From Aspergillus flavus (Eukaryota > Ascomycota > Eurotiomycetes > Eurotiales > Aspergillaceae): DNA of 64,000 nt. This document shows, in pieces, positions 33,593 through 44,823 of this stretch (position 1 is the stretch's first letter; every line of letters begins with the position of its first letter). Location of the stretch: positions 4,402,001-4,466,000 of the forward strand of contig NC_092406.1 of NCBI RefSeq assembly GCF_009017415.1, given 5' to 3'. Below the pieces are notes generated by a model. It was given only the letters and a program-made list of their open reading frames with translations. It did no database searches and was not told the DNA's origin. A program made the position numbers and the translations under genes.

Positions 33593-35007
33593 ATGTGGCT
33601 CTTCCGGGTTCTCTCGTCCGCCTTTTTCCTGTCCGTGACCGTTTCTTCCATCCCTCTGGCCTTCGATGTAGGTGGAAAGACATGCGGTCTGGCCTTTTCT
33701 CTATCTCTAGCCACCTTCTATTTCCTGTTTTCCCTCCTTAAACTCACCACCCCCGAACGCTCATGGCTACGTGCCTCTCTGATCACCATTATTCGATCAA
33801 CTCAATGGATCATAATTCCGGTCTTGTTGATTTGGTCGCTGAACCGCTTTTCGATCGATGCAGATAACACAACAGGATGGGCGGAACGAACCTTTACCGG
33901 CAAGCGAGCGCAGAACACGTCTGTTCAAGCATGGCTCTTTGGGCCAGGTGGGTTGGTGGAGTCGGTAACTATAGGAAACTGGGATAACCTCTTGCGATGG
34001 TCGACGCCGGTCTTCCAGCTTGTAGAAGGGTTCTGCAGTTTGTTAGTGATACAAGCTGCAGGGCAGATCACTCGCTGGCTTGTCAACCGAGGTGGTCGCA
34101 GTGATAGCTGGATGGTACGTATCCGTCATTACCTCTACTTCTGCGTCTTCGTCGTTCTACCTTGTTTCGTTGTTGCATGAGACTATGACTAAAGATATGG
34201 CAGATCGGCCTTCTGGTGTTCTCCGGGTCCGCCATCTCGAGCGCAGTATACTTTCTTTGGCGTGTTTTGCAGTTCCCTGGGATTTCCAATGTAGATGCTG
34301 CCTTAATTGGGGTGTCGATCACATGTGCGGTGATCTTGTGCGCGTGGGGGATTGGCAGTGGCCGTGGGAATCCAGTGGAAAGCTCTCTCCTGTTCGCGTA
34401 TATCGTACTGTGCATCTATCAGATATTCACAGATTACCAACCTTCTTATCCTGTTGAACAGGCTCCCTCGCCCGCGCAAGCTGGGGACTTTCCCCCACTG
34501 CCGCCGATCTTCATGGCCTCCTACACCACTTTGCTGCACGCTCTGTCTCTTTTGCCCTCCATTATACATGCAGCCTTCAATGTGATCTCTGCGGTCTTTG
34601 GGGCCGTAACCCCCTCTGTCCTGATCTCACTCGCATACCGTATCTGTGTGCTATATGCATCCACTCGGATCATCCCTGCCGTCCGTGAATCAGGTGCACG
34701 CGCTCTCTCGCAAGAAGCATCGTTGGATGACTCCGATGCCGCTGGCCAGTTCCTGGGTCTCCTCAGCTACTTTTCTCCATCAATCTTGATTGCGGTTTAT
34801 ACCAGTCTCTTGATGCAACACTTCGCCTCTACTTCTCAGGCGATGGGCGGTAATGGAGAGTGGTGGAGCAGCCAAAGGGGCGGCGGCGGCAATCTTTGGC
34901 GATGGGTCAACTTAGCCTGCACTATGGCTTTGTACGCTGTGGAACTATGGCTTGGCGAAAACGATGATTTGGATTCGGGATTAGCTAGCCATTGGAAGAC
35001 CGACTGA
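33593..35007 (+). CDS. ICE2: ER membrane protein Ice2
   Basis: Exons 33593..34114 and 34204..35007 give 441 residues with about eight to ten membrane segments. The ICE2 family is recognised from MWLFRVLSSAFFLSVTVSS, LTTPERSWLRASLITIIRST, GNWDNLLRWSTPVFQLVEGF, VIQAAGQITRWLVNR, SDSWMIGLLVFSGSAISSAV, FTDYQPSYP, SYTTLLHALSLLPSIIHAAF and the end segment ALYAVELWLGENDD. Yeast Ice2 works in cortical ER inheritance, restrains the Nem1-Spo7-Pah1 phosphatase pathway and helps channel stored lipid into phospholipid. The start is the ATG after which the first membrane segment begins; the in-frame upstream stretch lacks an ATG. The intron (89 nt) is phase 0 between SWM and IGL. Confidence 0.93.
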
Positions 35008-37241
35008 GAACAGCGATGGACCATTTGGTGGCATTATGTCCATTTCACACGCGAGACAGTGCAATATGGCTTCGACGCGTCGGTGCAGGGGACTTATCTC
35101 GTCAATGTGAAGTCATGCTAATATTGAGAGTCTCTTTTGGGCACCGACTGTCGGCTGGATGCCTACTGAAGGAAATGGCAGGGTCATGGTGTAGCGTAAC
35201 TCTTCGGTACTTCAAGACCAAATCAGAGACGGACCAGCACTTTTACGTTCGCGTCCGGACGGCACGCCATTGCCACAGCACGAAACTCTTGCTTCATTAG
35301 GGGCACCTGAATGCATGGCTTATCACCAATATTCTCCCGCATTTGAGCCTGTTGGAGTGCCTGACGACAATACCTTTTGAGTCCTGACGGCCGTGGTGCC
35401 CTGCAGGTGTCAATAATACCCTTCACAAATCAACCGCAAGACGAGGATGTGTATATACCCGCGGAACCATAGTTTGCAAGCATATATGCTTCGATAAGTC
35501 TGGAACTATTTACCCTAGAAGATGCCCGCCACACCGGAGTCGAATCTGCCTCGTTTTGTCCATGCGCGTTGTTTACCTGAAGAACTAGTGACCCTCTCTT
35601 TTTTTTTTTCTTGGTAATAGCTATATTTCTACTTGATCTATCTCACGTCCACATGCTTTGCTGTCCTCCCCTTGCCCCTTTCTCTTGTTTGTGCCCATTT
35701 TCTGGCATGTTGGTTTTGCTGATATACCCTCTCATCATTCATTGCTTCAGTATCTCCCACCCAAATTTCTCTCTCTCTCTCTCTGTCTCTCTCTTCTTTC
35801 TTCTAAAAAAGAAAGAAAATTAAAGAATCAAAAGGCCCTTTTTCTTTCTTTTCTTCTCACTTTCCCTTTCCCCTTCGCTACTAATGTTGGGACCCATGTT
35901 CCCAATCTAGGAATTGTATCACTATGCAAATGGTCGTCTATTCATGTACAATGCTGTTTTATATGGATAGTCAGATTTGATTTCTGTCTAAGGTGAAACT
36001 AGTGGTTAGCAGTATCATCTGACCTCTACAAACTTATTTCAAACCCAAGGCGTCAGACAACAGGCTGCTTCACGGAAGCCACATTTCGGTCGTTCTCCAT
36101 GCCGTCTTCATTACAGGCATCTCAATCGCTCTGAACTACGCCGGTGCAAATATGACCTGGCTTCGTTATTTTCCTTTTCATAGAGCCCCACAGACCCTTG
36201 TATCAGACATGTCTCCTTCTCAACCTTTGACATGTGGCATGTCATAAATTGATTGGCTACGTGCTGGTTTGCAGAAGTTGCTAAGTCTATATCCATGGGT
36301 CCTATACATTATTCATCGATCGTGGACGTACTGCTCGTCTTACTGCTACCACCGGATCAATGAAGAGACAGTTATATCGGGATTATGCCTACATCCACTC
36401 GGCTGACCTGTCCAGTTGATACAATGCTATGGGCTTTTCATAGTGGGAGGTATCATATCATTCTTGTTTGAAAAAAGTTTGACCAACGAATAACATATGG
36501 CCGAACATGCGCAAAATATCGTGAAAGGAGAGGAGGGAATGCAGGGTACCTAGAGTATAAGCAGTCGTAATAAAAGGAGCATTTTCAGAGGTACTGAGCG
36601 TGATGTCGCCAGTGACATATTCAGATATAGACCAACTTAAAAATCGGAAGGGTGAGAACGAGTAGCCTCGAGCACGAAGAACATGCGAAAAATATGTAAC
36701 CTGAGATATAAACAGAGAATAATAACGGCACATGTCGAAGCCAGGACACAACTCATGCACAGCAGACTGCGCAAGTCTGGCTAGTGGGAACCAGCCCAAG
36801 AAGAATGCATTGCTGCAAATCTCAAACAGGACTAGAGACACCAGTGGGGATAACTGTTTCAGTTAGGGAGACTAAGTCACCAGATACACTGGAATTCTCC
36901 AGTCGGCTTCCAACCCTCTTTCCTTCTAACTTCCGCAACAGTGAAGCACAAGCTACTTGAAACAGCATCTCGCGCGTACCAACCCTCACCCCGCTCTCAA
37001 AGAAAGATAAGAAAAGGTATGAAGAGAAATCAGTAAAAAAGTTTAGTGGGGAGGGCGAGGGTAGGGTAGCTTCGTGACAACATCATAGAACACAAAACCA
37101 TAGCGCCAGGCTCTTTTATATGTGACCATCACCGGACAGAGCAACAAAAACCAGAAACAAACATGGATGTTGATGATGATGTAACAAACAGGAACAGTTA
37201 AATAGGGGAAGAATAAGAAGAGAGGATGAGCCAAAGGCCGA
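35008..37241. other. Gene-poor region of 2.2 kb between ICE2 and IGO1
   Basis: No recognisable gene. It contains a (CT)n tract at about 35769-35795 and several T-rich stretches. The longest frame is on the minus strand at 36458-36841 (127 codons, starting MSLVLFEICSNAFFLGWF), with no family resemblance, no splice partner that I could find and odd composition; I do not call it a gene. Confidence 0.45.
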
Positions 37242-37874
37242 TTATCGCCGGATTGGAACGCCGCTGCGAGCAGGGGGCGGACTCACGCTGGGTTCCTTTG
37301 CATCTTTAAGTGCAGCGGTGTTACCCTCAGACTCATCTGCGCTAGTTCCGCGTTGTAGATAGCTGCCTTCTTTCACGGGACTGCGGCTTTGAAAACCAAT
37401 AGAGCCCGGGTGCCCACTGATGCTGCCAGGAATCTGCTGTCCTTGAGAGTTGGTACTGCCACCATTGCTGGCAGCTGCTGGGTTATTCGCCCCAGGAGAG
37501 GTAGCCGTCAAATGAGGGATGTTTTCGGGGACGGGGTGCTGAGAACCAATATTGGTGACACCCACATCAGAGGCTTTGCCGGCCTTGCTCAGGGCGTAGT
37601 CACCTGAATCGAAGTACTTCCGCTCCTTTGCCATGGAAAATCCGTCAGCCAAAGAGTGAGCAAACTCGAAGGGTCGTCAAACCCACGTACCTTCAGTTTG
37701 TTCTGCAACAGATCCTTCTTGGTGGGCATCTTTCCGTAGAGACGCAATAGGCGTTGCTCTTCAGGGGATAAGGACTGAATTCACGGTAACAGTCAGTTTT
37801 CGGGCAAATGAGAGAGGGGCGACAGATAGACGGCTCACGGCAGTATCGACTTTGTTCTGTTGGTGTGGATTCAT
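37242..37874 (-). CDS. IGO1: Endosulfine family protein (Igo1/Igo2, ENSA/ARPP19)
   Basis: Exons 37874..37839, 37774..37691 and 37625..37242 (minus) give 167 residues. The core MPTKKDLLQNKLKERKYFDSGDYALSKAG contains the invariant FDSGDY site, whose Ser is phosphorylated by Greatwall/Rim15 to turn the protein into an inhibitor of PP2A-B55. In yeast this controls quiescence entry and mRNA stability; in the cell cycle it supports mitotic entry. The long C-terminal tail is Ser/Pro/Gly-rich and disordered (SPVKEG and SVSPPPAR could be proline-directed kinase sites). The first exon encodes only MNPHQQNKVDTA. The exon 2-3 join falls inside the conserved core (KLK / ERKYF) and is therefore firm. Confidence 0.95.
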
Positions 37875-38517
37875 ATTGGAAGAAGGGAGATCAAGGGAAA
37901 ATTCTGCGAAAGTTTTTTAAACTCGAGGCGTAAACTGGTAAGAATGGATACTATCTTCTGGTCTGTGAAGTTGATGTGTAGCAGGTGAAGTAGTAAGTGA
38001 CTGAGAGCTAACAGGTGGGGGGGAGGTTGGATGAGGGTAAGGTGAACGGGTGTCGTCAGAGAACCCCACCGAACTACGGGAGGGAGTAGCCCGTTTTTAT
38101 GAGCTCCCGGGAGAAGATAAATGATCAAAATTCAGGGTGTATTGTAGAGACAACCGGGAGGAGTCAGCCTGCACAGCAAACAGTAAAGCGAGGGCCTAAA
38201 GAATAGATCGATAAGTAGTCACTAGTAGTAGAATGGGAGGAAGTTGGTCTAGTGGGATGATGTATGGTATGGTATGGTAATGGTAACCCAGTATTGCTCG
38301 TTTCCAAATTTGGCTGCGTTCTATTATTTGGGCCATCATTGAGTGGAGACTGTAAAACCGCGGTGGGTTTACTTAGTAGGTACAGAGTACAAGTCCCTTC
38401 TGAAAGAAGGTGGCTTGTTTCTAGGATATAATATCTACTTAATTTATGTCCACTGCTATATTCATTTCCTGTAGATCGAGTCTTGAAGCGAGTTTCGCTA
38501 CAATGGTTGGGGTAGGT

Positions 38518-38568
<51 letters not shown>

Positions 38569-38960
38569 AGACAATACAGACAGACTATCATGTCGACCCA
38601 ACATTGTATGTACATACATACAAACACTCCGTACATATTCTCAGGCCCATGAGGTATTGCAATTTATAACTCATTGCGAGAATATTCAATTTGAATAATT
38701 TATTGGCGAACATCCTTCTCTTTTCTCTTCTTTCTCTTCTTTTTCTTCTTCTTCTTCTTCTTTTTCTGTAATCCACTCCGTATCTATTCATTAATTGTCT
38801 TTTCATGTTCTTTCCTAGTTTCTCTCGGTTGCTCCAAAAGCGGCCACTTCGTCATTGATCCTGATTCAGATCGGCCCACCGTCTCGGCATCATATTATTC
38901 CAAATTGCTCTGTGCTAAACTTCCTCGTTTGGAGATAGCCGCCTCTCGAATTGTATCAAA
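37875..38960. promoter_or_regulatory. Divergent intergenic region IGO1 / SFM1
   Basis: About 1.1 kb with a long (GT)n microsatellite, a CTT-rich stretch near 38741-38762 and ACTCCGTA motifs at 38626-38633 and 38775-38782. Both promoters must be here. Frames reading poly-Val/Cys or poly-His/Thr through the GT repeat are artefacts. Confidence 0.5.
38519..38563. repeat. (GT)22 microsatellite
   Basis: Perfect GT dinucleotide repeat in the IGO1-SFM1 promoter region. Confidence 0.95.
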
Positions 38961-39852
38961 ATGACAGACCAGAACCCGTCCACAAAACAAGTCACCATTG
39001 TGGTTGAGCATTTGGACCCTGAATTGGGGGCTTGGTCGGCCTTGGAATATGGCTGCATCGCTCGCGAATCGCATAAGGCTGGCAGCAAATTTCTCCTTAG
39101 CTCGGTGCCCACTACCCTGCAGATGCCAGAGGATCTAGCTGCGACAGAAGGACTGAAAGTCGAGCACCGCAGCATTGAAGAGATTTTTGCCGATCGAAAG
39201 TCTAAGATCTGTCTGTTAGACCCCGCGGCTCAGGCTGAATTGAGCCCCGCCGATGGAGAAATTTTTGAAGTGTTCCTTTTCGGGGGTATCCTTGGTGCGG
39301 ATTCCGGTTTTTCGTTGGGAGTTTTGACTCCGGCTAACTTCTAGGTGACTTTCGCGTCTATAGGCGATGACCCTCCGCGAGGCAAGTTTTCATCGGAAAT
39401 GGCGGAGGAGAGATGTATACTAGGCATGCCACTAACCGAGACTTACAGATCGCACGTCGGAATTGAGAAAGAAGGGTTATGTCGGAAGGCGACTCGGTCC
39501 CAAACAGATGACGACGGATACAGCCGTGCGTGTCACTCGCATGGTTGTGCATGAGAAAGGTTCAATCACTGACTCGAGATCCCACCTACCCATGATTATG
39601 TGGAAAACTAACGATTCAGCAGTGCCTCTAGAAAAGATCCAATATGTCGATTACCCGGAGATTCTTATCAATGAGCATGAACGAACTGAGATGCCCTTCC
39701 GCTACGTGAGAGGGGATGATGGACAACCTATAATGCCTCAGGTGTGTACCTTGTCATTTCTCCCGTTGAACGACCACTTACTGACAGATGCTCAGGGGAT
39801 GGTTGACCTTATCAAAGAGGGCGCCGACCAGGGCATTGGTGATCTTTTCTGA
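38961..39852 (+). CDS. SFM1: Sfm1-type SPOUT protein arginine methyltransferase (DUF431)
   Basis: Exons 38961..39294, 39364..39381, 39449..39741 and 39796..39852 give 233 residues. The spliced core LFGGILGDDPPRDRTSELR, followed by RRLGPKQMTTDTAVRVTRMV, IQYVDYPEI and TEMPFRYV, matches the Sfm1 family closely. Yeast Sfm1 is a SPOUT-fold SAM enzyme that methylates an arginine of ribosomal protein uS3 (Rps3). Exon 2 is only 18 nt and encodes DDPPR; the next intron begins GCAAGT, not GT, so this is a GC-AG intron, and no GT donor nearby keeps the frame. The N-terminus (MTDQNPSTKQ) is a short addition before TIVVEHLDPELGAWSALEY. The C-terminus is IKEGADQGIGDLF. Confidence 0.95.
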
Positions 39853-40738
39853 TCTGGGCTAAAGAGTCCACTCCAAGGTGTACAAAGAGGGGGAGAGGGG
39901 GACTAGGTGTGTGTGGGGTGGTGCGCAAACATGAATACTGAGATCTGAGCAAGTGCCCCTATTCATCTTGATCGCCTTGCACTGCTACACATCTTTAACC
40001 ACACTTAAAAAACCACCACAACAACAACAACAACAGAGAAATAAGAAACAGTTAAACAAATTTGCCCTTTAACTAAGTCGGACTAGTATATACAGGCAGT
40101 ATTTAAGTATATTGAGGGACGAAGACCCATGTCGTACATTCTCAAGAATAAAGACTATTGATAGTTCTTTTTAAAGCGAAAGGGAAATTGAAAGACTCAT
40201 GGATGTTCATCCTTGCCTTATAGATCCCCTTAACAGGCAATGATAGGGTCCGCAGTTGTTTCCGATTGGTACGGTATTGAAAAATAACAAGGAAAAACGG
40301 ATACTCGCTCGAGCGGCGGCCCAGTTGAAAGCGGTCTCGAATTATTACAGTAGTACGTACGATAATTGCCGCCGAAACGACCCCATTCAAGGCCACGCCA
40401 TCATCTCCGTCTATTCTTGACATTCTCATTTGATTCGATAGACGGGCTTGCAGGCAGTGTGGCAGCAAAGAAGCTTCATTTTCTGTTCTCCTATATCCTC
40501 TCCGATCCGTTCGTCCTTCGCCAAGTCATCCCGCTGCAACGTCTGCTTGCCACCACATATCTTGATCTTTGGGAGCAGCAGAAGGACAATTACATTGATT
40601 AAGTCGACACCATCCATGCGGACCTAAAGGCTTCTCTTGTCCTCGTAGGGCCTTTGACCCTGAGCATTACTTCAACAAATCACCCCTACTTTCGTGGTTC
40701 TCCTAACCCCTACATCGACCCTCTTTGTTCCCTGAGGC
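39853..40738. promoter_or_regulatory. Intergenic SFM1 / KEX1
   Basis: About 885 bases: SFM1 3' end, an ACA-rich stretch around 40012-40036, and the KEX1 promoter/leader. No further gene was seen; the frame at 40366-40602 has no ATG. Confidence 0.45.
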
Positions 40739-42761
40739 ATGTTTTCTTCAATCTCGCGTGGGTTCGCCAAAAGCGAAACGGGCGATACCTTCTCCTTTTC
40801 CTTCAAGTCATCATGGCTTCTGTCATTGCTCGTCTTGTGGGGTCCACCATTGACCACGGCCAAGTCAGCTGCGGATTACTATGTTCGCTCGTTGCCAGGC
40901 GCCCCCGATGGACCCTTGCTGAAGATGCATGCTGGGTGAGTTCGCCAATACCACCGGATTTCATTTATATATAGTTTCCCCTCCAGGACTCCATTGCAGA
41001 GGTTTTGACCGCGGCTCTCTGAAACAGGCATATCGAGGTGGATCCGCAGAACAACGGTAATCTTTTCTTTTGGCATTACCAGAATCGCCATATCGCCAAC
41101 CGTCAGCGAACTGTAATCTGGCTAAACGGTGGCCCGGGATGTAGCTCAATGGATGGTGCATTGATGGAGGTTGGCCCGTATCGATTGAAGGACAACCTTA
41201 CGTTGGAGTATAACGAAGGTTCCTGGGATGAGTTCGCCAACCTACTTTTCGTGGATCAGCCGGTTGGAACCGGCTTCAGCTACGTTAACACTGATAGCTA
41301 TCTCCATGAATTGGACGAGATGTCCGCGCACTTCATTATATTCTTGGACAAGTTCTTTGAGCTTTTCCCGGAATATGAAGGTGATGACGTATGAAATTCC
41401 CCGGTTTGCCCCTCGACATAATAATTTTCTGACTCTGGCAGATCTACCTTGCGGGCGAGTCCTATGCCGGTCAGCATATACCTTATATTGCCAAAGCTAT
41501 TTTAGATCGAAACAAGAACGCAGTGAGCCCTTGGAACCTTCGCGGTCTTTTAATAGGCAACGGTTGGATCTCCCCTGCGGATCAGTATCCCTCCTACTTG
41601 ACTTTCGCATACGAAGAAGGCCTTATTAAAGAAGACAGTCGAACCGCGAAGAGTCTGGAAGTGTTACAGTCGGTCTGTCAATCGAAGTTGGAGACAGGTG
41701 GAAAGGATCGAATACATATTGGTGACTGTGAAACAGTGTTGCAGGAGCTTCTGTCAAAGACTCTAGACTCCGACAACAAATGCTACAACATGTACGATAT
41801 CCGTCTTCGCGATACGGTTCCGTCTTGTGGCATGAACTGGCCTCAGGATCTAAAGGATGTGAAGCCGTATTTACGAAGAGCGGACGTTGTCAAAGCTCTG
41901 AATATAAATCCTGAAAAGAAGTCAGGGTGGGAAGAATGCTCAGGGGCTGTTAGCAGTTCTTTTCTTCCGCAAAAGTCAGTACCAGCTGTTCAGTTACTTC
42001 CCAGTTTACTCGAATCCGGGATTTCAGTTCTTTTATTTAGCGGTGATAAAGACCTCATTTGCAACCATGTCGGAACCGAGCAGCTTATAAATAATATGAA
42101 ATGGGGCGGTGGAGTTGGCTTCGAGACATCACCGGGCGTCTGGGCTCCTCGGCATGATTGGACTTTTGAAGGCGAACCAGCGGGTATCTATCAACACGCG
42201 AGGAATTTGACTTATGTTCTTCTTTACAATTCTAGCCACATGGCGCCTTATGATCTCCCTCGCCAGACTCGAGACATGCTTGATCGCTTCATGAAGGTCG
42301 ATATAGCAAGTATAGGCGGTAGCCCTGCAGACTCGCGCATCGATGGTGAAAAACTGCCTCAAACATCCGTGGGTGGTCATCCGAACAGCACCGCAGCTGA
42401 AGAGCAGGAGAAGGAGAGAATGAAACAGGCTGAATGGAAGGCCTATGCCAAGTCTGGAGAGGCAGTCCTCGTGGTTGTCATAATTGGCGTTTCCGTTTGG
42501 GGCTTCTTTATTTGGCGCAGCCGACAACGACATCGCAGGTATCAAGGCCTGTACCACGAGGACGTGAGTGGGGCATCTGTTCTAGAGCGCTTTCATAACA
42601 AACGCTCAGGACAGGACGTAGAGGCGGGAGATTTTGATGAGTCCGAGCTCGATGACCTCCATTCACCGGACATGGCGCGAGAACATTACACAGTGGGAGA
42701 GGACAGCGATGAAGATGACGTGAACCGACAGCATCAGCGAACAACCATAAATCCAAGCTGA
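40739..42761 (+). CDS. KEX1: Pheromone-processing serine carboxypeptidase Kex1 (KexA)
   Basis: Exons 40739..40935, 41028..41388 and 41442..42761 give 625 residues, close to other fungal Kex1 proteins. A signal-anchor stretch ([20 protein letters not shown]) precedes [10 protein letters not shown]. Catalytic features: oxyanion-hole [10 protein letters not shown], nucleophile Ser193 in [11 protein letters not shown], acid Asp in [10 protein letters not shown] (388/390), and His452 in [10 protein letters not shown] single membrane span lies at about 526-545 ([18 protein letters not shown]), followed by an acidic cytosolic tail ([11 protein letters not shown]) that fits late-Golgi sorting. Kex1 removes C-terminal Lys/Arg after Kex2 cleavage. 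Some N-glycosylation sequons are present (NLT, NSS, NST). Introns of 92 and 53 nt. Confidence 0.96.
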
Positions 42762-43099
42762 GTATGTCGTGTACGAGATTTTCATTCTTCGTTGACAATC
42801 TTCATGTTGTCCTCTTTTTCCTTCTTTATGCTATTGTCCCCAGAGTACGATTTGTTGCCATGTGTGTTGACCATGTTAGCATCACAGCTTCTCCAAATCA
42901 GTAAGATACATAGACATGAATGTGATTACATGAAAGCTGCAACGGAATTATAGTGTGCATGGGGTTTCGATCCTGTATTCTACAACGCCGATTTCGCAAC
43001 CCTTTCTACCCGCTGGTTGTTGTGCGACATATTCAACTGGGACGTGCTCCCTCGCGCTGCAAAAATCATCGCCCGGAATCTCTTTCACACCCCGAAGAA
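42762..43099. other. Intergenic, tail-to-tail KEX1 / CIA1
   Basis: About 340 bases of 3' flanks; nothing else recognised. Confidence 0.5.
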
Positions 43100-44416
43100 C
43101 TATCTACGAAGCGTCCAGACCTTGATACTCCCATCGTCAGCAGTTGTGATAAGCACTTCCTCGTTCTCTTTTCGGCATCGGTCCGCGCGCCTCGCCCATG
43201 CAACATGATTGACCTCGTAGATGCCATGGGCACCCTCCAATATCGCAATAGCTACCCATTCTGTATGAGTTCGAGGTATAATAGCAGATGTATCTGTAGG
43301 AGTATTGGTGTCTGGCGTTCGTGCTGGTGATGTCAAGAACAGCTCCTCATAGACTACGATGCGCCCATCTGCACCGACAGAAGCTAATAACCCAGTGCGC
43401 TTGCTCCATGCAACCGCGTAGATGGAGAGCTCATGTATTTGTGGGAGAAGAACGTCTTCCTCCCACGTCTCATCGGTGCCTGTTGGTCGGATGATACTGG
43501 GTATGCCCGTACTACCAACCTGTGATTGTGCCCGCTGTTCTTTGGGCCTCCGTTTCCAGATGCGGACTGTTCTGTCATCGGAGCATGAGGCGAGACGAGG
43601 GCCAGACATTGCACGCTGGTCCTTCCATTCAGCAGACAGGGACGTGCCCTGCTCACACACCGCAGCAGTAGAAGGCACGTTGCCAATGCCCTCCCAGTCT
43701 AAATACCAGACAGTTCCCGTATGACCCTTGATGCACGCCACCTGGCCCCAATCGTCGATATCCTCACGCCACAACCGGATGGTGTTGTCGTAGCTGGCGC
43801 TAGCCAAACACTCCTCCACGGGATGCCAGGCGACACATTTTACGTCGCCTTCATGTTCCTGCATGACAGCCACGGTCTCGAAATTGTTGTCGCCATCATC
43901 CAGGTCTTCCCAGATCCAGATTGACTTGTCTCGGGAGCATGTCGCCAACAACATCCCAGATGGCGACCATGACACCGACTTGACTTCGCTATCATGTCCA
44001 TCTAGAAGGACCGCGAATCGCCATTCTTCATCATCTTCATATTCCTGAGTATCACGCCCATTGCCATCGAGTGTCTCTGAGCTTAAGCCCCGGACATCTG
44101 TGCCATCCTCTGCCCGACCGTAACTGTCCCACCGTCGCCAGATCCCCACTGTTGCGTCGAAACTCCCCGTCGCCAGAACGCTTTCGCCTTGCACATGTGG
44201 TTTCCAGGCACACGTGCGCACGCTGCGTTTGTGGCCGCCCGAGATGGTTGAGAGAAGCCGGAAGTTGGTTAGCGAGTATACACGGACAGTTTTATCGGAG
44301 CTACAGGTCGCAACAATGGGGAGAGAGGGATGGGGTGCGGTCAGCCACGTGCGTTCGAGCGACGGAGGAGTCAAATCGGACAGCAGTGTAAGAGAGGCAG
44401 TTGGGTTTTCGGTCAT
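43100..44416 (-). CDS. CIA1: Cytosolic iron-sulfur assembly protein Cia1 (CIAO1), WD40
   Basis: Intronless, 438 residues, starting MTENPTASLTLLSDL. Seven WD blades are visible: VATCSSDKTVRVYSL, VRTCAWKPH..LATGSFDATVGIWRRW, DGHDSEVKSVSWSPSGMLLATCSRDKSIWIWE, QEHEGDVKCVAWHPVEECLASASYDNTIRLW, GHTGTVWYLDWE, LASCSDDRTVRIWKRR, IYAVAWSKRTGLLASVGADGRIVVYEE and a final INHVAW-like blade ending TADDGSIKVWTLRR. Cia1 is the propeller of the CIA targeting complex (with Cia2 and Met18) that hands [4Fe-4S] clusters to client proteins. It is longer than yeast Cia1 (about 330) because of inserts in the loops of blades 2, 5 and 7. The ATG chosen is the first in frame. Confidence 0.94.
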   Translation of the reverse strand: MTENPTASLTLLSDLTPPSLERTWLTAPHPSLPIVATCSSDKTVRVYSLTNFRLLSTISGGHKRSVRTCAWKPHVQGESVLATGSFDATVGIWRRWDSYGRAEDGTDVRGLSSETLDGNGRDTQEYEDDEEWRFAVLLDGHDSEVKSVSWSPSGMLLATCSRDKSIWIWEDLDDGDNNFETVAVMQEHEGDVKCVAWHPVEECLASASYDNTIRLWREDIDDWGQVACIKGHTGTVWYLDWEGIGNVPSTAAVCEQGTSLSAEWKDQRAMSGPRLASCSDDRTVRIWKRRPKEQRAQSQVGSTGIPSIIRPTGTDETWEEDVLLPQIHELSIYAVAWSKRTGLLASVGADGRIVVYEELFLTSPARTPDTNTPTDTSAIIPRTHTEWVAIAILEGAHGIYEVNHVAWARRADRCRKENEEVLITTADDGSIKVWTLRR

Positions 44417-44823
44417 TGTGAATATATCTTCCTTTCCATCCAACACTTTTGTATCGTCCTAGTTTAGAAGGCTTGCCGGAATTGCGGTCTGGGGGCGGAC
44501 AGAATATTTGCTGTAGTGGGGGGAGGGTGGGGTTAGATGGTAGATTAATCCAAAGGTACCGACTGGCCACAGAAGCGACCTCGGAGCGTTGAGTAGCATT
44601 TACTTATTGGGAAAAAATAAATAAATAAGCCAATAAAAAGAAGAAAAACTAAAAAGAAAAGAAAAGCAACATCAAGAATTGTAAGATACCAGATCATTGT
44701 TATCCTCATATAATGATTCCATGTTATTGTGAAGTGAGGGGAACAAGCCCTAAAAAGCAAGAAGAAGAAAAGAGAAAAACACCACACATCTAACATGCTC
44801 AGGGCAGATTCCTCCGGATAACC
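44417..44823. promoter_or_regulatory. Intergenic CIA1 upstream / TCP11 downstream
   Basis: About 400 bases with an A/T-rich low-complexity stretch near 44610-44680 (AAATAAATAAAT). No gene seen. Confidence 0.45.

Noticed and set aside
38164..38698. Frames with poly-Thr/His or poly-Val/Cys
   Set aside because: Produced by the (GT)22 repeat.
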